The notes: a model not told the origin generated them from the sequence alone. A DNA stretch of 64,000 bases from Alkalibacillus haloalkaliphilus (GCF_007991275.1 NZ_BJYA01000004.1:1-64000), one strand, 5' to 3'; positions 10,688-20,450 are shown, numbered from the stretch's first letter. Translations and numbers: made by a program.

Positions 10688-10824
10688 AGGCACATTCTAA
10701 AAAACAGTATACCATATTTTATAGAACAAAAATATTACGGATTAATTATGATTTAAAAAAAATTGTGATAAAATGACCATAGCTAACTAAGGTATATACA
10801 TAAGTTGAGAAAGGGATGAAATAA

Positions 10825-11382
10825 ATGATTACGATGGACGATATCGTACGTGAAGGGCATGAAGTTTTAAGACAGAGAGCTAAAGAAGTTGAACTTCCCC
10901 CTACTAATGAAGACAAACACACATTAGATGAGATGTTACAATACGTAAAAAACAGTCAAGACGAACAAATAGCAGAAAAATATGGCCTAAGACCTGGTAT
11001 TGGTCTTGCCGCACCACAAATAGGACTTACAAAACGTATGATTGCTGTTCATTTCACTGATTTTAATAACCGTGAATTTAGTTATGGTTTATTTAATCCT
11101 AAAATTATGAGTCATTCGGTTGAGCGAACTTATTTACCAAACGGAGAAGGTTGTTTAAGCGTTGATCGTGATGTACCAGGAATTGTACCACGCTATGCAC
11201 GTATTACAGTAAAAGCTACTACTTTAGAAGGTGAAGAAGTTAAACTAAGACTTAAAGGATACGCAGCAATCGTATTCCAGCATGAAATCGATCATTTAAA
11301 CGGGGTTATGTTTTACGATCACATTAATCAAGAGGACCCTTTAACTCCTCCAGCTGATGCCGTATCAGCAGAAGAATTATAA
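10825..11382 (+). CDS. def: Peptide deformylase
   Basis: 185 aa. The three deformylase motifs are present: GIGLAAPQ (58-65), EGCLS and the metal-binding QHEIDHL. The enzyme removes formyl from nascent N-terminal Met in the cytoplasm. Length and the long loop before motif 1 fit the Gram-positive type 2 enzymes. AAAGGGA lies 8 nt before the ATG. It is divergent from ykyA, as in B. subtilis, and is closed by its own terminator. Confidence 0.96.
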   Translation: MITMDDIVREGHEVLRQRAKEVELPPTNEDKHTLDEMLQYVKNSQDEQIAEKYGLRPGIGLAAPQIGLTKRMIAVHFTDFNNREFSYGLFNPKIMSHSVERTYLPNGEGCLSVDRDVPGIVPRYARITVKATTLEGEEVKLRLKGYAAIVFQHEIDHLNGVMFYDHINQEDPLTPPADAVSAEEL

Positions 11383-11402
11383 ATTTTTAATCCGTCTTTT
11401 TT

Positions 11403-11436
11403 AAAGTGCTGAATTTATATTTCAGCACTTTTTTAT
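11403..11436 (+). terminator. Terminator of def
   Basis: Stem AAAGTGCTGAA with TTCAGCACTTT around a 6-nt loop, followed by T residues. Confidence 0.85.
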
Positions 11437-11545
11437 ATTTATCATTTTAATTATAGTCCTTAACAGTATATAATAAAGGTAAGAAGTGGATAATAAACAA
11501 AAGAATACACACTATACATTACAGTCTTTATGTAGAAACGTCCTC

Positions 11546-11576
11546 TATATCATACTGAAAGGAGATGTATGATATA
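11546..11576 (+). promoter_or_regulatory. Hairpin presenting the ribosome-binding site of the 31-aa peptide
   Basis: A perfect 10-bp stem TATATCATAC (11546-11555) with GTATGATATA (11567-11576). The loop TGAAAGGAGAT contains the Shine-Dalgarno AAAGGAG, and the ATG at 11577 follows the stem directly. Possible translational control element or mRNA 5'-stabiliser. Confidence 0.55.
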
Positions 11577-11672
11577 ATGTTAAAACGTTTACGTGAAAAG
11601 ATTAAAAACCGCCTAAAAAGATTATTAAGATCAAAACAAGGCTTAAATACTATTGATATTAATAAAGATTAA
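11577..11672 (+). CDS. Small basic amphipathic peptide upstream of rpoY-rnjA
   Basis: 31 codons, beginning MLKRLREKIKNRLKRLLRSK: an amphipathic, strongly basic helix, then a short polar tail ending NKD. I do not recognise a family. Support comes from the strong AAAGGAG site, which sits in the loop of a 10-bp hairpin immediately before the ATG, and from position in the def-rpoY gap. It could bind RNA, membrane or an acidic protein partner. An in-frame ATG at 11565 overlaps the Shine-Dalgarno and is unlikely. Coding status is plausible but unproven. Confidence 0.5.
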   Translation: MLKRLREKIKNRLKRLLRSKQGLNTIDINKD

Positions 11673-11781
11673 CTAGTTTAACTAACATATTTAACATTGT
11701 TTTATAATGCAAAATTGCATTTTATATAGCTATACGGATAGGAATACACGTTCTAAAACATCAAAGTAAGGAGAGTAATTA

Positions 11782-11991
11782 ATGATTTTTAAAGTATTAT
11801 ATCAAGAAGACATTTCAGAATCACCTGTACGTGAAGAAACAAAATCAATGTACATTGAAGCTGAAAGCAAACGTGAAGTCCGTAAAAAGCTAGCAGACCG
11901 TAATTACAATATCGAACATGTCCAAGAGCTAAGTGAGGAACATCTAGCTTACGAACAACAATCCGAAAACTATAAAGTGGAGAATTTGTAA
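11782..11991 (+). CDS. rpoY: RNA polymerase epsilon subunit
   Basis: 69-aa protein beginning [10 protein letters not shown], with the [15 protein letters not shown] core of the RpoY (YkzG) family. It is an auxiliary subunit of Firmicute RNA polymerase. AAGGAGAG lies upstream of the ATG. Only 4 bp separate it from rnjA, the conserved ykzG-ykqC order, which ties transcription to mRNA decay genetically. Confidence 0.95.
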   Translation: MIFKVLYQEDISESPVREETKSMYIEAESKREVRKKLADRNYNIEHVQELSEEHLAYEQQSENYKVENL

Positions 11992-11995
11992 CGAA

Positions 11996-13663
11996 ATGAA
12001 GTTTGTTAAAAACGATCAAGTTGCAATTTTTGCTTTAGGTGGTCTTGGTGAGATCGGTAAAAATACGTATGGTATTCAATTCCAAGATGAAATTATCTTA
12101 ATTGATGCTGGTATTAAATTCCCTGAAGACGAATTGTTAGGAATTGATTATGTCATCCCTGACTATACGTACTTAATCCAAAACCAAGATAAAATTAAAG
12201 GGTTGTTTATTACACACGGACACGAAGACCACATTGGTGGGATTCCATATTTACTAAGAGAAATGAATATTCCAATTTACGGTGGAAAGCTAGCAATCGG
12301 ATTACTTAGAAACAAGTTAGAAGAACACGGATTATTACGTAGCGCTAACTTAAATGAAATTCAAGAAGACGATGTCATTAAATTCCGCAAAACGTCAGTC
12401 ACATTTTTCCGAGTGACACACAGTATTCCTGATGCGTTCGGAATCGTCGTCAAAACACCACCTGGTAACATCGTTCATACAGGAGACTTTAAGTTTGACT
12501 TTACTCCAGTTGGTGAACCAGCCAATTTATCAAAAATGGCTGAAATCGGTTCTGAGGGTGTACTTTGCTTACTATCTGATAGTACTAATAGTGAAATCCC
12601 TGGATTCACACTATCAGAAAGTGTTGTCGGTAAGAGTATTCAAGAAATATTCGACAACGTTGAAGGCCGAATAATTTTCGCTACATTCGCATCAAACATT
12701 TACCGCCTACAACAAGTTGTCCAATCAGCAATCCAAAATGGACGTAAAATTGTTGTATTTGGGCGCAGTATGGAGAATGCGATTAAGATCGGTCAAAAAC
12801 TGGGCTACATTCAAGCACCTAAAGACACATTTATTGAACCGAACCAAATAAATAAAGTACCTAGTGATGAACTAGTTATTTTATGTACTGGTTCACAAGG
12901 TGAAACATTGGCTGCATTATCAAGAATTGCAAACGGTACACACCGTCATATACAAATTCAACCAGATGATACAGTGGTCTTTTCTTCTTCACCAATCCCT
13001 GGCAACACGATTAGCATTAATCGTAATATTAATAAGCTATATCGTGCTGGAGCGAATGTTATTCACGGATCATTAAATGACATTCACACGTCAGGACACG
13101 GTGGACAAGAAGAACAGAAACTAATGCTACGCCTAATGAAACCGAAATACTTTATGCCAATTCACGGTGAATACCGCATGTTATCAGAACATATTAATTT
13201 AGCTGAAGACACTGGTGTACCAAGTAAAAACAGCTTTGTTATGGATAATGGTGACGTGTTAGCTATTGGCAAAAATAAAGTCGGTGTAGCAGGAAAGATT
13301 CCATCCGGCTCTGTCTATGTAGACGGTAGTGGAATCGGAGATATCGGTAACATTGTCTTAAGAGATAGAAGAATTCTATCTGAAGAAGGTTTAGTTATTG
13401 TCGTTGTCAGTATTGACATGAAAGAATTTAAGATTGCTTCTGGACCTGACATTATCTCAAGAGGTTTTGTCTATATGAGAGAATCTGAAGACTTGATTAA
13501 AGATGCTCAAGGTTTAGTTGCGAACCATTTAGAAAAAGTAATGGAACGTAAGACAACGCAATGGTCTGAGATTAAAAATGAAATTACCGATACGATCCAA
13601 CCATTCTTATATGACAAAACGAAACGTAGACCAATGATTTTACCAATTATTATGGAAGTATAA
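11996..13663 (+). CDS. rnjA: Ribonuclease J1
   Basis: 555 aa, full family length. The beta-CASP metallo-beta-lactamase has the HGHEDH metal motif at residues 74-79, then the beta-CASP region (GSQGE) and C-terminal domain ([10 protein letters not shown]). It is a 5'-3' exo- and endonuclease for mRNA turnover and rRNA maturation. It is cotranscribed with rpoY. In B. subtilis GapA plus SR1P modulate RNase J1, and SR1P is encoded at 1.5 kb here. Confidence 0.97.
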   Translation: MKFVKNDQVAIFALGGLGEIGKNTYGIQFQDEIILIDAGIKFPEDELLGIDYVIPDYTYLIQNQDKIKGLFITHGHEDHIGGIPYLLREMNIPIYGGKLAIGLLRNKLEEHGLLRSANLNEIQEDDVIKFRKTSVTFFRVTHSIPDAFGIVVKTPPGNIVHTGDFKFDFTPVGEPANLSKMAEIGSEGVLCLLSDSTNSEIPGFTLSESVVGKSIQEIFDNVEGRIIFATFASNIYRLQQVVQSAIQNGRKIVVFGRSMENAIKIGQKLGYIQAPKDTFIEPNQINKVPSDELVILCTGSQGETLAALSRIANGTHRHIQIQPDDTVVFSSSPIPGNTISINRNINKLYRAGANVIHGSLNDIHTSGHGGQEEQKLMLRLMKPKYFMPIHGEYRMLSEHINLAEDTGVPSKNSFVMDNGDVLAIGKNKVGVAGKIPSGSVYVDGSGIGDIGNIVLRDRRILSEEGLVIVVVSIDMKEFKIASGPDIISRGFVYMRESEDLIKDAQGLVANHLEKVMERKTTQWSEIKNEITDTIQPFLYDKTKRRPMILPIIMEV

Positions 13664-13698
13664 TTGAACAATTCCTATCCAAATAGCCGAAAAAAATT

Positions 13699-13733
13699 AC
13701 CCCATAGCAATCGCTATGGGGTTTATTATTATT
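13699..13733 (+). terminator. Terminator of rnjA
   Basis: Stem ACCCCATAGC with GCTATGGGGT (13699-13708, 13713-13722) and a 4-nt loop, then a T-rich tail. It lies between convergent rnjA and ktrC and may serve both. Confidence 0.8.
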
Positions 13734-13740
13734 ATTTTGT

Positions 13741-14409
13741 TTAATCTTCAATAACCAACGCTTTCTCAAAGCGGTGAATGTCTTTATCAGAGCCAATGAC
13801 TATGATAATATCTCCTTTTTCAATCACATCATCTGCCATTGGTGATACGTTAATGTCTTTGCCACGCTTAATCGCTACAACGTTACAACCAAAACGCGCA
13901 CGGATATCTAAATCGATTATTGTTTCACCGTCCATTCGATCTCCCGCTTTTACTTCTACAACACTATGTTCATCTGATAGCTCTAAGTAATCTAAAATAT
14001 TACTTGAAATAATACTATGTGCAATTCTTCTACCCATATCACGCTCTGGGTGTACAATTTCATCTGCACCAATTTTTTCTAACACTTTTTCATGATAATC
14101 GTTTTGTGCTTTCACTGTTATTGTTGAAATACCTAATTCCTTCACTATTAATGTAGTCAGAATACTCGCATGAACATTATCACCGATTGCAACAATAACG
14201 TGGTCAATATTTCTAAAACCTAAATCTCTTAAGGCAATTTCATCTGTTGAATCCGCAATGACAGCATGAGAGGCAACTTCTTTAAATTCATTAACCTTCT
14301 CTTCATCATTGTCGATCGCTAATACTTCCATTCCTTCACGACTTAATTCTTTACATATACTTCCGCCAAAACGGCCAAGTCCGATAACTGCATATAAGCG
14401 CTTTCCCAT
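13741..14409 (-). CDS. ktrC: Ktr potassium uptake regulatory protein (RCK domain)
   Basis: 222 aa. An RCK_N Rossmann domain with GLGRFGGS near the N-terminus binds nucleotide, and an RCK_C domain occupies the last 80 residues. KtrC forms cytoplasmic rings gating KtrB/KtrD-type channels; in Firmicutes RCK_C binds c-di-AMP, which closes the system. ATG at 14409 is selected by AGGAGG 7 nt upstream. It is adjacent to rnjA as in B. subtilis. The likely membrane partner is at 37.5 kb. Confidence 0.92.
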   Translation of the reverse strand: MGKRLYAVIGLGRFGGSICKELSREGMEVLAIDNDEEKVNEFKEVASHAVIADSTDEIALRDLGFRNIDHVIVAIGDNVHASILTTLIVKELGISTITVKAQNDYHEKVLEKIGADEIVHPERDMGRRIAHSIISSNILDYLELSDEHSVVEVKAGDRMDGETIIDLDIRARFGCNVVAIKRGKDINVSPMADDVIEKGDIIIVIGSDKDIHRFEKALVIED

Positions 14410-14521
14410 CTGCCTTCCTCCTAAACTACACAATCTTCAAGTAGTCTATCATATTATAACGCATTTGTAACAAATAATGGTGAAAATATAGGCAAAGTTA
14501 GGCAATTTAAACCTACAAACA

Positions 14522-14551
14522 ACAAATAGCTGGCCGAAGCCAGCTATTTGT
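14522..14551 (-). terminator. Terminator of the ABC exporter operon
   Basis: A 13-bp perfect stem (14522-14534 with 14539-14551) closed by a four-base loop, with a T/G-rich tail. Confidence 0.7.
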
Positions 14552-14552
14552 C

Positions 14553-16376
14553 TTATAGATCATCTAACATTTGAAATTGTGATTTAACTAAACCGTAGTA
14601 TTCACCTTGCTTCTTCATCAATTCATCATGGTTACCTTGCTCTAAGATCTTGCCATGTTCTAACACAATAATGTTATCTGAATCACGAATCGTTGATAGA
14701 CGGTGCGCAATAATAATCGACGTACGTCCACTTAACAATCTCTTTAAAGCTTTTTGGATTTTCACTTCTGTTTCAGTATCTATACTAGCTGTCGCTTCAT
14801 CTAGAATGATAATTTTCGGATCAGCTAATAGTGCACGAGCGAAAGATAGTAATTGACGTTCACCTGCTGATAAGATGTTACCTCTTTCTTCTACTTCTGT
14901 TTCATATCCTTCAGCTAAACGTTGAATGAAATCATCCGCTCCAACCACTTTAGCCGCTTCAATAACTTCTTCGTCAGTTGCATCAGGTCGACCGAAACGA
15001 ATGTTTTCCATAATTGTACCTGAGAAAATAAACGTATCTTGTAGTACTACACTAATCTTCTGACGCAAATCATCAAGTTTCACGTCACGTAGATCATGGC
15101 CATCGACCTTAACAGCACCTTTAGTTGGGTCATAGAATCGATTAATTAAGTTAGCAATCGTCGTCTTACCAGAACCGGTATGACCAACTAACGCGACTGA
15201 TTGACCTGGTTTCATTTCTAGTGATATTTCATGCAGGGCAATTCGTTCTTCATCATAAGCAAACTGCACTTGATCGAATTCTATATGCCCTTCAATATCA
15301 TCTAGAGACTTAGCATCTTCTTTTTCTTTTACATTCGGCTCTTCATCTAAAAACTCAAAAATACGTTCAGATGCTGACATGGCCATTAACAGTTGGTTAT
15401 ACATTTGACCAAGTCTAGAGATTGGCTCCCAGAACATGTTCATAAATAAAGCAAATGTAATAAATACACCGACTGTTACATTACCATTAATGATTAGGAA
15501 TGAACCAAATGCTAAAAGAATTGCAACACCAAATGCATTACTCATTTCAACAAACGGTCTAAACATCGCACTCTTTCTTGTTGCATTCTTCCAGTTTTTG
15601 AAGTTATCAGTATTAACACCATCGAAAAACTCAGTGTTCTCTTTCTCTTGAGCGAATGACTGTGTAATTCGAATGCCTTGAATGCTCTCATTTAAGTGAG
15701 AATTTAAGCGAGATTGCTGAATTCTCACTTGTTGCCAAGAACGACGAATGTTCTTACGTAAACGTGTTGAAATGTAGAACATTATTGGAATTATAACAAT
15801 TACTGCAGCTGCTAACTCTGGACTTAATACAAACAAAATAATGATAATAGTTGTGATCGTAATAACGTCCATAATCAAGTTAATAATTCCATTTGTAAAT
15901 AGCTCTTGTAATGAGTTAATGTCGTTCATAATTCTTACGATAATACTTCCTGCTGAACGATTGTCGAAAAATCGATTCGATAGTCTTTGAACGTGCGAGA
16001 ACAAATGTTTACGTAAGTCGTATATAACATTTTGCCCAAGCAAGTTGACATACTTAATGCGGATCATATTACCAATGTAACTTAGTCCATATAAAATGGC
16101 GATCCCTACAATTAACTGCATAAGCAGATTAGCGTCATTATTTTCGATGGCCATGTCAAATGCCACTGTACCAATTAAAATGGGTACTAGAATTCTAACT
16201 ATTGTTGATACTAACATCGCAATGACTGCAATCGGTAAGATCGTTTTGGCATAAGGCTTTAAATACTCTAAAAGTCTTACAAGCTGTTGCCAGTTAAACG
16301 GCTTATCAACGGCAACATCTTGCGTATAGTGAAATCGTTTTAAGTGAGGGCTTTCTTTCCTCGTTTCAGTAGCCAT
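14553..16376 (-). CDS. Heterodimeric ABC exporter, catalytic-glutamate subunit
   Basis: 607 aa. Six-helix exporter membrane domain (about 45-330), then a nucleotide-binding domain with Walker A GHTGSGKT, signature LSAGERQ (not LSGGQ), Walker B ILDEATASID with the catalytic Glu, and switch His in IIAHRLS. Together with the upstream gene this makes one canonical and one degenerate ATP site, the pattern of BmrCD/TM287-288 exporters. The substrate is unknown, probably drugs or lipids. Stop of the partner and start of this gene are 15 bp apart; RBS GGAGGGAG. Confidence 0.88.
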   Translation of the reverse strand: MATETRKESPHLKRFHYTQDVAVDKPFNWQQLVRLLEYLKPYAKTILPIAVIAMLVSTIVRILVPILIGTVAFDMAIENNDANLLMQLIVGIAILYGLSYIGNMIRIKYVNLLGQNVIYDLRKHLFSHVQRLSNRFFDNRSAGSIIVRIMNDINSLQELFTNGIINLIMDVITITTIIIILFVLSPELAAAVIVIIPIMFYISTRLRKNIRRSWQQVRIQQSRLNSHLNESIQGIRITQSFAQEKENTEFFDGVNTDNFKNWKNATRKSAMFRPFVEMSNAFGVAILLAFGSFLIINGNVTVGVFITFALFMNMFWEPISRLGQMYNQLLMAMSASERIFEFLDEEPNVKEKEDAKSLDDIEGHIEFDQVQFAYDEERIALHEISLEMKPGQSVALVGHTGSGKTTIANLINRFYDPTKGAVKVDGHDLRDVKLDDLRQKISVVLQDTFIFSGTIMENIRFGRPDATDEEVIEAAKVVGADDFIQRLAEGYETEVEERGNILSAGERQLLSFARALLADPKIIILDEATASIDTETEVKIQKALKRLLSGRTSIIIAHRLSTIRDSDNIIVLEHGKILEQGNHDELMKKQGEYYGLVKSQFQMLDDL

Positions 16377-16391
16377 AGTTACTCCCTCCTT

Positions 16392-18143
16392 CTATACATG
16401 TTGCTTTCCTAGTATTGCTTCTTTATCTTGATATTGAATGTCATAAATACGTTGGTATGGTCCATTGTTTTGTAGTAAAAAGTCATGCTCCCCACGTTCA
16501 ACAATTTCACCATCTTCTAATACTAAAATTTCATCTGCATGCTTTAAAGATGAAATACGGTGTGCAATGATAAATGTCGTTCTGTCATGCATCACTTCTT
16601 TTAGTGCAGATTGAATCTTAAACTCTGTTTGCATATCTACTGCACTTGTCGCATCATCAAGCACTAAGATGCTTGGATTAATCAATAATGCACGTGCAAT
16701 CGAGATTCTTTGTTTCTGTCCACCAGATAATCCCATTCCACGCTCACCTAGTAACGTGTCATAACCATTTGGCATATCCATAATAAAGTCATGCGCCTGT
16801 GCACGTTTAGCAGCATCGATAATGTCATCCATAGACGCTTCTGGATTACCGTAAGCAATATTTTCTTTAATCGTTGTTGAAAATAAGAATGGCTCTTGTA
16901 ACACGAAACCAATATGTTTACGTAGGTCTTTTAACGAGTATTCTGTTGTCGGTTTTCCATCAATTAATACCTCGCCCTTTTCTGGTTGATAGAAGCGTGT
17001 CATTAATTGTGTAATACTCGATTTACCAGAGCCAGTTGCTCCAATTAATCCGATAATTTTTCCTGGTGGTGCATCAAACGATACGTCTTTTAATGCTTCA
17101 TCATCATCTTCAACATAAGTTAATGTCACATCTTTGAATGTTACATGCCCCTTAATTTCTTCACCCTTAGGCTCGAGTTCATCGTCTAATTCTAAATCTG
17201 ACTCAAGAACTTCTAACAAACGTTCTCCCGATGCTTTTGCTTGTGAGAACATGTTAACAACGAAACCAAAGTTCATGAGTGGTCCTAAGAACATCCAAAC
17301 TAGGGAAAAGAATGCAGCTAATTCACCTGGTTGCAAGTTTCCTTGCATGACGAGGTAACCGCCATACGCTAATAGAGCAACAACCGAAACGTTACCGACA
17401 AACTCCATAAATGGCATATATTTAGCCCAAATCTTAGCGGTGTTAATATAATGTTCGCGGTAATTTTCACCTTTATCTTCATAACGGCCGATTTCAAAGT
17501 CTTCACGTGACAAGGATTTAACTGTATTCATTCCTGAGATGTTCTCTTGTACACGTGTGTTCATACGACCAAATGATCGACGAATTCCTAAAAATGCTGG
17601 GTGTACTCGTTTATCAAACATGTATACCGAAACAGCTAAGAACGGCATTACTGCAATCGTTACTAGAGCTAAAGGTACGGAGTAATAAAGCATGACAGCT
17701 AAACTGACCGTAACCATTGAGAAAACTCGTAACATTTCAGCGAAACCGAATGATAAGAAGAATCGAAACCCTTCAACGTCCGCTGTTAATCGAGACATTA
17801 AGTCACCTGTCTTTGCGTTATCGTAATACTTAAAGGAAAGTCGCTGTAACTTTTTATACAAGTCATCACGAACTTCATAAACGGTTGAAATACCGAATAA
17901 GTCTCCTAAATACTGTTGAGTATATACAGTTAAAGCTTTGATCCCCATTAACACTATAAATGCTATTACGATCATAGGTATTAATTCAAAGTTACCTGGA
18001 TAAATAACTTCATCAATTGTAAGCTGAAGTACAACTGGATATGCAGCGGTAATTACCGTTACAAATAACATCGAAATTAACGATAGTATTAAGAACCTTT
18101 TATAAGGCCAATAATACTGTTTTAGTTTTTTAAATATGTCCAA
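16392..18143 (-). CDS. Heterodimeric ABC exporter, degenerate-site subunit
   Basis: About 583 aa. Exporter membrane domain plus nucleotide-binding domain with Walker A GATGSGKS, canonical LSGGQ signature, but Walker B LVLDDATSAVD with Asp replacing the catalytic Glu. It supplies the good signature to its partner and a poor Walker B to the composite site. TTG at 18143 is the likely start because GAGGGAG lies 6 nt upstream; the frame extends to 18173 without a ribosome site. First gene of a two-gene operon. Confidence 0.88.
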   Translation of the reverse strand: MDIFKKLKQYYWPYKRFLILSLISMLFVTVITAAYPVVLQLTIDEVIYPGNFELIPMIVIAFIVLMGIKALTVYTQQYLGDLFGISTVYEVRDDLYKKLQRLSFKYYDNAKTGDLMSRLTADVEGFRFFLSFGFAEMLRVFSMVTVSLAVMLYYSVPLALVTIAVMPFLAVSVYMFDKRVHPAFLGIRRSFGRMNTRVQENISGMNTVKSLSREDFEIGRYEDKGENYREHYINTAKIWAKYMPFMEFVGNVSVVALLAYGGYLVMQGNLQPGELAAFFSLVWMFLGPLMNFGFVVNMFSQAKASGERLLEVLESDLELDDELEPKGEEIKGHVTFKDVTLTYVEDDDEALKDVSFDAPPGKIIGLIGATGSGKSSITQLMTRFYQPEKGEVLIDGKPTTEYSLKDLRKHIGFVLQEPFLFSTTIKENIAYGNPEASMDDIIDAAKRAQAHDFIMDMPNGYDTLLGERGMGLSGGQKQRISIARALLINPSILVLDDATSAVDMQTEFKIQSALKEVMHDRTTFIIAHRISSLKHADEILVLEDGEIVERGEHDFLLQNNGPYQRIYDIQYQDKEAILGKQHV

Positions 18144-18288
18144 GCTTTTCTCCCTCACTTTCTGTTTAATCAAAAAATGCTGCTTTTATAAATATATCGG
18201 GATACGAAATAAATTTCTACCCCTTTTATTAAATTTTTTGAAAAAAATATAAATTATAATTTTTCTCCCTATTATTAAAAACACAAAA

Positions 18289-18323
18289 AAAAGCTGACTA
18301 GTCACAGACTAATCAGCTTTTTA
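18289..18323 (-). terminator. Terminator of ykuV
   Basis: A 15-bp stem with one mismatch (AAAAAGCTGAYTAGT arms), 5-nt loop and T-rich tail. Confidence 0.75.
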
Positions 18324-18328
18324 CTCAT

Positions 18329-18769
18329 TTATTTTCCTAATACACGGTTAACGCGTTTCGTTAACATCTTCATGCCGCTTCCACCAGCTTGGAAGTGACG
18401 AAGGTTACCTTCAGCATCAAACACATAATAAGCTGGTACATATTGATTTTCGAATGCATCTGTTAGCTTATGCTCACTGTCAACGAAAATAGGTTGCGTA
18501 ATGCCATGCTCCTCTGCCACTTCTTTTACTTGATCTAGATCTAAATCTTTTTCAGAACGAGGCATATGAACAGCGACTACATTTAACTCATCTGCATAAT
18601 CATCTCTAAATTGGTTAACTTGAGGCATTGCTTCTTTACACATGCCACAACTGACTGACCAAAAGTGAAATAAAGTTGGCTTATCACCAACGAGATCTTC
18701 ACGTGTCACTTCGCCGTTAATCCATTCTGTTGCGCCAGTAATCTCTGGCATCGGTGTACGTAGTTTCAT
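18329..18769 (-). CDS. ykuV: Thiol-disulfide oxidoreductase YkuV
   Basis: 146-aa cytoplasmic thioredoxin-fold protein, TlpA/ResA-like but without signal peptide. The redox motif is Cys41-Gly-Met-Cys44 in WSVSCGMCKEAMPQ. The cis-Pro loop is QYVPAYYVFD. It closely matches YkuV of B. subtilis, which follows the peroxiredoxin gene ykuU there too and may reduce it. GGAGG lies 8 nt before the ATG. A hairpin in the 88-bp gap after ykuU suggests partial termination between them. Confidence 0.9.
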   Translation of the reverse strand: MKLRTPMPEITGATEWINGEVTREDLVGDKPTLFHFWSVSCGMCKEAMPQVNQFRDDYADELNVVAVHMPRSEKDLDLDQVKEVAEEHGITQPIFVDSEHKLTDAFENQYVPAYYVFDAEGNLRHFQAGGSGMKMLTKRVNRVLGK

Positions 18770-18803
18770 TACTCTAACCTCCTATATATATCACGAAAAT
18801 AAA

Positions 18804-18834
18804 AGGGGCTAACACCTTACTATGTTAGACCCCT
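18804..18834 (-). terminator. Hairpin between ykuU and ykuV
   Basis: AGGGGCTAACA paired with TGTTAGACCCCT (one bulged base). The minus-strand tail is only moderately T-rich (TTTTATTTTC), so read-through into ykuV is likely. Confidence 0.5.
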
Positions 18835-18857
18835 CTAAAAATGTAACAATTTATAAC

Positions 18858-19400
18858 TTATAGAGTCGTTTGGCCTGGCTTCCAGTTAGCTGGGCAAAGA
18901 CCACCAGTTTGTAGTGCTTGTAGTACACGTAAAGTTTCATCTACGTCACGACCAATATCATTATGGAAGACAGTAGCATACTTTAGCTCACCTTCAGGGT
19001 CAATAATGAATAGACCGCGTAACGCGATTCCTTCTTCTTCAATTAAAACACCGTAATCTTTAGAAACTTGGTGATTCGTATCAGCAGCTAATGGATAAGC
19101 TAACTGCTCTAGACCATTGTCTTCACGGCTAGTATTAATCCAAGCTAAGTGCGTGTGAATTGTATCAGTTGAAACACCGATTACTTCAGCGTCTAAATCT
19201 TCAAACTCATCATAACGATCAGACATCGCTGTAATTTCAGTTGGGCATACGAAAGTGAAATCCATTGGATAGAAGAATAGAACTGTCCACTTATCCTCTT
19301 TCATATTTTCTTCAAGAGAAACCTTACCAAATTCTTTATTAGCCATTACTGCATCCATTTCAAAACGTGGCGCTTGTTTTCCTACCATGCGTTCTGCCAT
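18858..19400 (-). CDS. ykuU: 2-Cys peroxiredoxin YkuU (AhpC/TSA family)
   Basis: 180 aa. The peroxidatic Cys52 sits in FVCPTE and the resolving Cys in GGLCPANW near the C-terminus, so it is a typical 2-Cys peroxidase reducing H2O2 and organic hydroperoxides. The ATG at 19400 follows TGGAGGT by 7 nt; an in-frame ATG at 19415 overlaps that site. A strong sigma-A promoter lies at 19452-19479. The neighbours ykuV (reductase) and ykuT repeat the B. subtilis order. Confidence 0.94.
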   Translation of the reverse strand: MAERMVGKQAPRFEMDAVMANKEFGKVSLEENMKEDKWTVLFFYPMDFTFVCPTEITAMSDRYDEFEDLDAEVIGVSTDTIHTHLAWINTSREDNGLEQLAYPLAADTNHQVSKDYGVLIEEEGIALRGLFIIDPEGELKYATVFHNDIGRDVDETLRVLQALQTGGLCPANWKPGQTTL

Positions 19401-19451
19401 AGTGAATACCTCCATTATTATGTATTTGTCTTTTTACAAAAACCATTATAA

Positions 19452-19479
19452 ATTATAACAAACGTACAAGAATCGTCAA
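19452..19479 (-). promoter_or_regulatory. Sigma-A promoter of ykuU
   Basis: Minus strand -35 TTGACG (19474-19479), 16-bp spacer, -10 TATAAT (19452-19457). The surrounding TTATAATTTATAATG resembles only one half of a PerR box. Confidence 0.7.
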
Positions 19480-19613
19480 CATAATTATAGAGATGACAAA
19501 ATCTTGTCATACGGTACCATTATAACCATCTCTTTTTGTAGTTAAACATAAGGTTAAAACTTGTCGGTTTGTGGTATATAATTAAAAGAAACTAAAAAGT
19601 TAGGAGCATTATT

Positions 19614-20438
19614 ATGGATCTAATCAATGTAGACAGCTTAATCGATTCAGCTATGACTATTGGTGGACAGCTACTTTTATTAATCATTGTTTACTTAATC
19701 GTAGCTCCATTAGGTAAGAAAGCAGTAACTTCAGGTGTTGAGCAAACGGCCAAAAGACAGAAGTTAAGTGAAGGACGTACAAAAACATTACAAAACCTTC
19801 TCGTAAATGTTTTTACATACGTTTTATTGTTCTTCTTCATTGTTACGTTTTTAGGTATTTTAGGAATTCCTTTAGGACCAATTCTAGCCGGTGCTGGTAT
19901 CGTTGGTTTGGCAGTTGGCTTTGGTGCACAAGGATTAGTTAGTGACATTGTTACAGGTTTTTTCATTTTAATCGAAAAACAAATTGACGTAGATGACTAT
20001 GTAACAGCTGGCGGTCATGATGGTATCGTTGAAGAATTAGGTTTAAGAACGACTAAACTACGTGGCTTTGACGGTACATTGCACTACATTCCTAACCGTA
20101 ATATCCAAGTCGTCAATAACCATACTCGTGGTAATATGCGTGCATTAGTCGACATGAACATAGGGTATAGTGAAAACATTGATGAAGCGATCCGTGTACT
20201 ACAAAACGTTTGCGATCAGTTCACAGGTGATGGACGTCTTAAAGAAGGACCTGACGTTGTCGGAGTACAAAGCTTTGGCTCTTCAGAAGTTGTTTTACGT
20301 GTTATAGCCCAAACAGAAAAAATGGAACAATGGGGTGTTGAACGCGATCTACGTAAAGCAATGAAAGAAGCGCTTGATGAAGCAGGCATAGAAATTCCGT
20401 TCCCACACCACGTCGTTTTAAACAAAAATGAACAGTAA
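19614..20438 (+). CDS. ykuT: Small-conductance mechanosensitive channel YkuT (MscS)
   Basis: 274 aa. Three N-terminal membrane helices, the third being the Gly/Ala-rich pore helix (GAGIVGLAVGFGAQGLVSD), then the cytoplasmic beta and C-terminal domains with the PNRNIQVVNNHTR segment. It opens on membrane tension to release solutes on osmotic downshock, fitting the two osmolyte importers in the window. Divergent from ykuU. An AGGAG site precedes the ATG. Confidence 0.93.
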   Translation: MDLINVDSLIDSAMTIGGQLLLLIIVYLIVAPLGKKAVTSGVEQTAKRQKLSEGRTKTLQNLLVNVFTYVLLFFFIVTFLGILGIPLGPILAGAGIVGLAVGFGAQGLVSDIVTGFFILIEKQIDVDDYVTAGGHDGIVEELGLRTTKLRGFDGTLHYIPNRNIQVVNNHTRGNMRALVDMNIGYSENIDEAIRVLQNVCDQFTGDGRLKEGPDVVGVQSFGSSEVVLRVIAQTEKMEQWGVERDLRKAMKEALDEAGIEIPFPHHVVLNKNEQ

Positions 20439-20450
20439 ATTTTAAGGGTT

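Noticed and set aside
19445-19460. PerR box before ykuU
   Set aside because: Only one half-site (TTATAAT) fits; the sequence is better explained as the -10 of a sigma-A promoter.
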